Origin: Phanerochaete sordida
Taxonomy: Eukaryota > Basidiomycota > Agaricomycetes > Polyporales > Phanerochaetaceae
Direction of reading: 5' to 3'
DNA: 64,000 bases
Assembly: GCA_019973155.2 (NCBI GenBank)
Contig: BPQB01000037.1
Location: 186,001 to 250,000 of the forward strand
The position numbers and the translations under genes were made by a program. The notes under the pieces were generated by a model that was not told the DNA's origin, made no database searches, and was given only the letters and a program-made list of their open reading frames with translations. This document shows positions 57,632 through 64,000 of the stretch, one piece after another. Each line of letters starts with the position of its first letter. Within the stretch, counting starts at the first letter, position 1.

Positions 57632-60147
57632 CTACAGGGCAAACAACCCTTCGACGCGCTCTTCGCCTCCTTTGTCTGGCATTCGGTTCAGCTCCGCGTC
57701 GCCCGTCCAGCCGTAGCACCCCGGCCCACGCTCCCACTCGTTCTTCAGGCTCGCGACAATCTGCATGTGCTCAGCATTCTGGCGAATGTGCTCGCCGGCA
57801 AGCGTGTACGGCCTCGCCACGGTGGCGTACGCCGCCGCATTCGCGTCGTCGACCGCCTTGTACACGCTCGGCGAACAGCCGTACGCGGTGAGACAATAGC
57901 ACGGGTGCGTCGCCGGCGTTTCGTCTACCGGTTCTGGAGCAGACTCGCGCGTGCCGGGCTCGAGCTGCATGGCGAGGTGTATCACCGGATGGGTCTCCGT
58001 GGCGGAGGGTGGAAAGAGCTCCGCGAGCGCTGCGGCCGACGGGCGGCGCGGCGCGGTGCCGCGCACGACCTGGATGAGGAGGAAGCTCATGACGTCCAGG
58101 TCGAGCTTCGCGTCACGCATCACGACGGGGATCGCGATGTCCACGCCAGGCTGCGGCGGCTCGACGCGGCACGCGAAGCCGCGCGCGACGCCTGCGAGTG
58201 CGGTGCGCACGTCGAGCGCCTGTGTGCCGTCGAACACGATGAAGTGCGAGAAACGCACGAACGCGCCTGCGAAGGCCTCTTCGAGCGACAGCGCGGCGCC
58301 GGCAGGACGCGACCCGCGCAGGACGTCGTGCCACCTGTCGTCGAAGAGCTCCTGCAGGAAGTCCAGCAGGGGCAGCGCGGCGCTGTACCGCCGCTCGTCA
58401 TAGCGAAGCCCGCTGAACGTCTTCCTCACCGCGCGGTCGTACGCGGAGAGCAGGAGCAGGCGCGTGGCAAGGTCGGGGCCATGTTTCAGCCAGCCACGCT
58501 CCGCGCACCGCGCGAGCTCGCCTACGGGGCTGTACGTCGATTCGGACATGACTTGTGCGGCAGCGTCGGCCAGGAGCGGCTCGGAGGGCGTGCTCGACTC
58601 GATGGAGTCGTTTTCGACCGGGACGCTCGCCAGCGACCGCATGTTGGCTGCGACCATGCGTTCTTCTACTTCTCGTGCAGCGTGGGTGCCGGAGAGGAAG
58701 TCGACCGACACACGCGTGCAGATTGGGGCGATGCGAGATGCTGGGTGCAGCCTCCCCCAGCGGCGGTATGCCTCGTCGAATTCGCTGACGTCCCGGCATA
58801 GCGTGAGCTTCACGAATGCGAAGTCGCTGATGGTTTTCTTGACGTTCTGCAGGTTCATCTCATCTGCCGCGTTCCATCGCGTCCAAAATCTGAGAATGTA
58901 GGTCAAGATCTTGGTGTTCACGGAACGCATTCACCTACAGAGGTCTTCCAAACTTGGCCATGAACGATGGCTCCGCGACTTCCTGCAACGTCATTTCTCC
59001 ACGCCTGAATATGGGACGGCGGTCGGGCAAGTAGTCCCATACGAACGAGGTCCAAGGCGGCTGGTGGCGGAGCAGGCGGTCCACTGGGCGCAGGATCGAC
59101 GGGCTTGTCGCGATTGTGGCGAAGAAGATCGGGTTCGCGGGTCCTACATCATTGAACGCGTCGAGTAGAGTGTCATACAAGGTGGTGGACGGATCGCCTT
59201 TGCATGATATTGTAGACAGATTGTATACTTCGTCGATGTAGACGAAGATGCGGATGTCTGTATTTTTGGGCTCGCCACGCAGTCGGGAGGCGATGGCATC
59301 TGTCAGGATCTTGATACCCTTCTTGCTTGTTTCGTCACTCAGCTTGTACAAAAATCCGTCCGTCTCTCCGGGCTCGGCGTTCCACGTGTCTGGAGGCGTA
59401 CGTTTGTTGGTCTCCTGGAATATATATCAGAACCGTTCCTAGTGCGTTGAGAATCAGACACTGACTTTAACGACCCGGTCATAAAATTCGTGTCGGGAGC
59501 GTGCCTCATCGCGGTCGAGGAATTCCCGCCAATCGGCAGCAAGCTCTGCTTCGTCCTCGTAGATCTTTCCCGGAGAGAGGTCCCGCACATACTCGGCTGC
59601 CACGTCGAGCATCGTCGCGAGAAACGAGAGCTGCAGGAGCCTCATTTTTGGTGGTGCCGAGTAGTAGGGGCCGAAGGGCACGAGATACCGTCTCGGCGCA
59701 ACGTCTGTAGGGGGATACGCTGCGAGCGTGCTCAGCCACAGCTGTACATGGTTCGAGACGGTGCCACCCGCATACCGCTATCCTCCTTCGGTGGGCGCAG
59801 GTTCAGCGGCAGGGTGAAGACAAGATTTGCGACCTCGTGCACCAGCCTTGATTTTCCCGCGCCGGAGCTCTGTATGATGGGGATGATGTTCTTGTAATCT
59901 GCGCCCTGCGCGTCGCGCTTCATCTCCTGAATTGTGGCCAGGAAGGCGTGGTGGTGATCTCCAATGTATGGAGCCCTCCACGCCTCAGCCGTTGCTGTAG
60001 ACGAGCTGTTCAAAGGCCTTGACAGGCACGGTTTTCCTTCCTGTGCATACCTTTCACTAAACAAACATCACGTTAGATGATGTTCGACTGGAGAGAATAT
60101 TAATGTGGACGAAACGTACTCTGGGCAGCAAAGAAGGGATCCCGCAT
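57632..60147 (-). CDS. P-loop NTPase with degenerate nuclease-like domain, copy 5
   Basis: Exons: 60147-60120 (MRDPFFAAQ), 6-nt microexon 60056-60051, 59994-59776, 59704-59466, 59414-58939, 58889-57632. Walker A is IIQSSGAGKSRLVHE, Walker B IRIFVYIDEVYNLS, sensor-like strand FFATIATSPSIL. The nuclease-like part reads VDIAIPVV then FLLIQVV, with the QxK Lys lost as in copy 4. The C-terminal motif is HPCYCLTAYGCSPSVYKAV. All donors and acceptors follow GT-AG, so this copy is better preserved than copy 4. The two form an inverted pair about 6.5 kb apart, with RRP45, TRM112 and the peroxiredoxin gene between them. Homology to copy 4 includes the upstream region to about 60330. Function unknown. 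Confidence 0.78.
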
Positions 60148-60149
60148 AT

Positions 60150-60680
60150 CGAATGTTTCTGCGGAAGATGTGACAAGAAAATCTATGTGTGAAACGAAAG
60201 TAAGATCCAAGTGAAGCTGGTGGTTTACGGTCAACGTCGTGGAGCCCGCGCCTGGTACGACTAGGTGTAGCGCCCAAGTATACCGCTGCAAGTTGCAACT
60301 TAAGGCCGGCTCTTCTACCTTCAATAAATGAGAGATGATCCCAATTTGCTATCATATATACAGTTTGTCGTTAGGCAGCACGATGCCCGAGCATTGAAAA
60401 AGGAGCAGACTAGATCAGGAGAGGGCACTCTGCAAGAGTCGCCTCGGGCCTGCTCCCAAGGTTCAACCTGACCAAGTCTACTCCTTGCACAGTATGCTTT
60501 CAGCTGAGGATCTAGAGGGTAGCTTTCACCAGAATGATTGCCAGGAATTTCCAAGCGCTCCTCGGAATGCGACCTTCAGCAGGTCGATCGTCGAGTTTCT
60601 AGACAGTCCCCGGTACAGCGATGCAGTACCAAAGTCCAAATTATGCGGGCCCGGGCTGCCCGACCCTATTTGTGATGCCT
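60150..60680. other. Upstream region of copy 5 and intergenic DNA
   Basis: The part to about 60330 matches the region upstream of copy 4 with scattered substitutions and a one-base indel that changes frame, so it is more likely a promoter and leader than coding. The rest shows nothing recognisable. Confidence 0.4.
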
Positions 60681-60686
60681 TGGATC

Positions 60687-61972
60687 TCATTCCTTCTTGC
60701 CAGCTCCCTGCTGCCCCTTGATCTGAGCGACGTAGTGTTGTCGCTTCTCCAGATCTACGCATTCTGGTCAGTATTGACAGCATGACCACAGAGAAGGGTC
60801 TCACCGTGAGCCCACATAGCGGCGCCGATACGGTTAGACACGGTGAAGACTAGGCCTATGATTGGCAGGCCTTCTAGGAGTGCCGCTGCGAAGCCGAATG
60901 CTGGAATACAGATAGTTCAAATAATGTAGTCTTCCAACTACGCAGAGTACGTACCTCGATAGTCCCATTTTCGCTCCTCAACAAAGACCGAGACCTGGTC
61001 TTCGGTCATCCTCTTCGCCTTGAAGTACTTCAAAGGTAGTGTCAGCGAAATCCTAGCAGCACAGCCAGAAGACCTCACGGTACGATGCAGGTGCCGGCCA
61101 GTGCCCAGCGCCCTCAGCCACGCCGAGATCACGATGCCGACCACAGGCAGCAGGTGCAGCGGAGCCAGCGCCACTACGCGTCGGGGTCAGTACACATTCA
61201 CTTAGGCTTTCAGTAGCCGACGCACTCTTAATAACGATCCGACCGAAGACGCTACCCGCAAAGCGCGTGAAGATCGACGTGCTCGGCTTCGGCGGGTGGT
61301 CCCACTCCTCGACGTACGGCCCCCAGAACTCGGACGTCTTGCCGCGCGAGATAATCGTCTGCTCGTACACGCGGTCGCGCGCGATGCGGATGTTCTTGGA
61401 CAGGAAGAAGGTCAGGATCGCGGTTGCTTGCGTGGAGATGAACATGAGCGTGGCATCTGCGACGCGTGTTCAGATGAGAGTGCGCAAGAGTGAAGGTGGC
61501 GACTGACATGTCGGGAGGTCGAATGGCAGGTGGATGCCGAAGACCGCGTCTCGCGAGAGACCGGTGACTGACGGAGACCTGAACATACTGTTACACGCAT
61601 TGCAGCGCGAGTAATGCGATAACACGCACTTGATGAGGAATACCTCGACAAACTTCCTTTGGATCTTGAAAGTCAGGACTGCCTTCACCGCAGCACGCCT
61701 TCAGTGTCCTTTTCCACTGCACAGAGCACACCACGCACCCAGGCAAGCGCAATCCCTGCACCTCTAACAACTCCATGTTTGCATTTATCCCATGCAGGGC
61801 GGATGAGGTTCTTGTCCGTGAAGAGGCGGTACACCCCGACAATCACGTATGACGGCGGGAATTGGAGGCGTGCGGTCGCGGCGCGCAAGTTCTCGGGGAC
61901 GTTGTCGCTGTACGGCAGCTTCGAGGGGGCACTCCCAGCACCGAAATCGCCTGGAAGCTGCACGTCGGACAT
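60687..61972 (-). CDS. EI24/RRT8-like multi-pass membrane protein
   Basis: ATG 61972-61970 encodes MSDVQLPGDFGAGSAPSKLP, then a soluble part with ATARLQFPPSYVIVGVYRLF and LIRPAWDKCKHGVVRG. Later exons contain RKFVEVFLIKFPSVTGLSRD, IHLPFDLPT, hydrophobic segments (STQATAILTFFLSK, LAPLHLLPVVGIVISAWLRA) and the segment GFAAALLEGLPIIGLVFTVS followed by NRIGAAMWAHDLEKRQHYV. This last segment fits the EI24 family that includes the yeast outer spore wall protein RRT8. The tail ends KGQQGAGKKE with stop 60689-60687. Around six introns. Location in the endoplasmic reticulum or lipid droplets is possible but not shown by sequence. Confidence 0.65.
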
Positions 61973-62216
61973 GGCGAGGTGGAAGGATGAGGATAGAGGG
62001 TCGAAGATGCGAAAGCGGGCTCGGACAACGCGCAGCCACGGGCGAGGACAGCGCCGGCACCTAGACGCCCACCTTCGTGGCGTTAGACCCTAGTCTGGGG
62101 GCTGCGGCAAGCGACGCCCACGGGATGCCGCGGCATCGCGGCACGCTGCTCACCCGAATCCATCTCCTCCGCCTTTCACTCTCACTCACACCACCACCTT
62201 CACTCCAACTATCACC

Positions 62217-63707
62217 ATGCTAGCCTCGAATATACGGAGGGCTCTACGACCAGGCACCCGACTCACAATAACGACCATCCCAAGACAATTCCACAGCACA
62301 GTTCCGAAGCTTGCACGCTACACTCGCTTCGAGGACGTTCCAGGACCGAGGTTCAAGCCGCGCAAGCCTTGGTGGGACATCACGGGCTGGAACACGCGCG
62401 ACAGAGTGATAGCAGCGGTGGTCGCCAGCGGCGGTGTGTACTACGTGACACAGTGCGTCTTCCGGCTGCTTACGCCCGCTGCAGCTCACGCATGGCCTGG
62501 ATCGCAGCCTCGAGCAGGTGCCTGAGACAGGGCGATGGCGATTCATGGACATCAGTCCTTCTAAGGAAGCCGAAGTACGCCTCTAGCTCTCTCTTTGCAC
62601 CTCTTTGCTGACCGTCGTGGCTAGCTCATTGCAGAGTCCCGTAGACAGCTGAAAGCCGAGCTCGGCGCGAAGACCCTGCCGCCAAACCACCCACTCACGC
62701 GACATGTCCACCGCATTGTTGAGCGCATCCTCACCGCGAACGACCTCGGACACCTGAAGACGGCCGCACCCGCCGCGGCGCCGTGGTTCGCGGGCGGGGA
62801 CGATGCGTTTGTCAGTGCCCAGGGGAAGCTGCCGACCGGCGCGAGCGACAAGGAGTGGGAGCTCATGGTCGTGAAAGACGACAAGGTCGTCAATGCGATG
62901 GCAAGTTTCGGTGCGTGGCATGCTCCCCTCTGTGCTGAGCGGCGCTGACCTCTGCCCAGGCACTGTCGTTGTCTTTACCGGCATCCTGCCACTAGCGAAA
63001 GACGAGGAGGGCCTCGCGGCAGTGCTCGGACACGGTACGACTGCCCTTCTAACACTTTGTGGAAGCTGCTTATGCTCTCTTTAGAGATTGGACACGCTGT
63101 AGCGAAGCACAGCCTCGAACGCTACGCCTCGAGCAAGATCGTGCTCCTCTTCATGACAGCCGTGGCAGCCATCGGGCTCGACTTTGGCCTTGGCTCGGTG
63201 CTCGGCACGCTCTTGCTTGAGCTGCCCAACTCGCGCACACAGGAGCTTGAAGGTACACAATTCTCATCTTGACTCACCTACTTTCGCTGATTGTATGCGC
63301 AGCGGACGCGATCGGCCTGAAACTCGCGGCGCAGGCATGCTACAACCCCGCTGCGGCACCGGAGTGAGTGTATTAAGCCCTGGACACCGTACCAGTTGTT
63401 GAACCCCGCCACAGAGTCTTCTCGCGCATGGAACGCATAGACAACGCGAACCGCGGGATCAACATCAACTTCCTGCACACCCACCCGAACTTCGAGACGC
63501 GGATAGAGGTGCGCCACCCTTCTTTGCCTTAGTCACCGTCATTCACCTCTCCGTTGCTGGCAGAACCTGAATAAGCGCCTCGCCGAGGCATACTCGATAC
63601 GCGCCGCGAACCCGGCATGCGCGGGCCTGGAGGACCAGTTCTCGGGCTTCCGCGACGCGATGGGCCTTGTGAAGGGCTCCCCGCAGACTGTGTGGGGGTG
63701 GGCGTGA
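62217..63707 (+). CDS. OMA1: Mitochondrial inner-membrane metalloprotease Oma1
   Basis: Zinc metallopeptidase (M48) for stress-activated proteolysis in the mitochondrial inner membrane. ATG 62217 starts a basic presequence (MLASNIRRALRPGTRLTITT) followed by FEDVPGPRFKPRKPWWD and a transmembrane helix near VIAAVVASGGVYYVT. Further exons give HPLTRHVHRIVERILTAND, VVKDDKVVNAMASFGTVVVF and GILPLAKDEEGLAAVLGH. The active site HEIGH is formed across an intron at about 63036-63085 (GGACACG joined to AGATTGGACAC), continuing AVAKHSLERYASSKI. The third zinc ligand region is ELPNSRTQELEADAIGLKLA. The C-terminus has THPNFETRI and ends PQTVWGWA. All catalytic residues are present; nothing unusual. Confidence 0.93.
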
Positions 63708-64000
63708 GGATGGGCTCGTTGGGACATGTGTACACTATACTTGGATACCACCCCACTCAGACGAGGCCTTGCTCTGCTGTGATGAAGACATGCGTGATTC
63801 ATTCTGCGGGAAAGCCTTTGAGAGAAGCTGGAAGCAGGCACTTGGGCGTGGTAAGGTAAGTTACATGCAACGGAAGAGAAAAGAGGCATGGAAGGGAGGA
63901 GTTGGGCTACATATTCAACGGATGATGACATACTGTATGGTGCTCATGATGCAGGGAAGGATTACAAAAGGCATAAAAGAGTTATGTATAAGAGAGCTAA
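63708..64000. other. Right edge of the window
   Basis: Downstream sequence of OMA1; no gene start or repeat recognised before the window ends. Confidence 0.4.

Noticed and set aside
60150..60324. Extra coding exon upstream of copy 5
   Set aside because: The matching region upstream of copy 4 has a one-base indel that changes the frame, so the similarity is not preserved at the protein level.

Overview
The window looks like nuclear DNA of a basidiomycete fungus, most likely a wood-decaying polypore. Genes are packed on both strands and broken by many introns of about 45-75 nt. The recognisable products include a CYP63-like P450, a polyporopepsin-like aspartic protease, the calcium channel Cch1, eIF3a, Trm112, Rrp45 and Oma1. 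The species assignment is inference. No rRNA, tRNA, CRISPR array, LTR retrotransposon or complete DNA transposon was recognised.

Layout: P450 (1.9-4.1 kb, +); NTPase-nuclease copy 1 (4.5-6.9, -); palindrome-rich tract (7.2-7.8); DHH phosphoesterase (8.5-10.1, +); single-pass membrane protein (10.3-12.0, -); F-box-like protein (12.7-14.5, -); secreted HNH nuclease (15.9-16.8, -); DHTKD1-like dehydrogenase E1 (18.2-22.1, +); NTPase-nuclease copies 2 (22.2-24.8, +) and 3 (26.2-29.4, +); membrane-anchored FAD monooxygenase (29.5-31.6, -); eIF3a (33.2-36.5, +); Cch1 (36.9-44.4, -); Bud32 kinase (44.7-45.7, +); aspartic protease (45.8-47.3, -); copy 4 (48.6-51.1, +); truncated copy 6 (51.2-52.0, -); Rrp45 (52.8-53.9, -); Trm112 (54.1-54.7, +); 2-Cys peroxiredoxin (55.2-56.0, -); a monooxygenase relic (57.5-57.6, -); copy 5 (57.6-60.1, -); EI24/RRT8-like membrane protein (60.7-62.0, -); Oma1 (62.2-63.7, +).

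Two layers are interleaved. One is single-copy housekeeping genes for translation, RNA processing, tRNA modification, mitochondrial metabolism and quality control, redox and calcium entry. The other is an expanded family of P-loop NTPases with a C-terminal region that matches a PD-(D/E)XK nuclease pattern, present as five long copies and one truncated copy. All six share one exon plan, including a 6-nt microexon in the same phase. Copies 4 and 5 form an inverted pair around Rrp45-Trm112-peroxiredoxin. Copy 4 abuts the broken copy 6, and copy 5 abuts a fragment of a monooxygenase gene. This family and its breakpoints are the most interesting content of the window.
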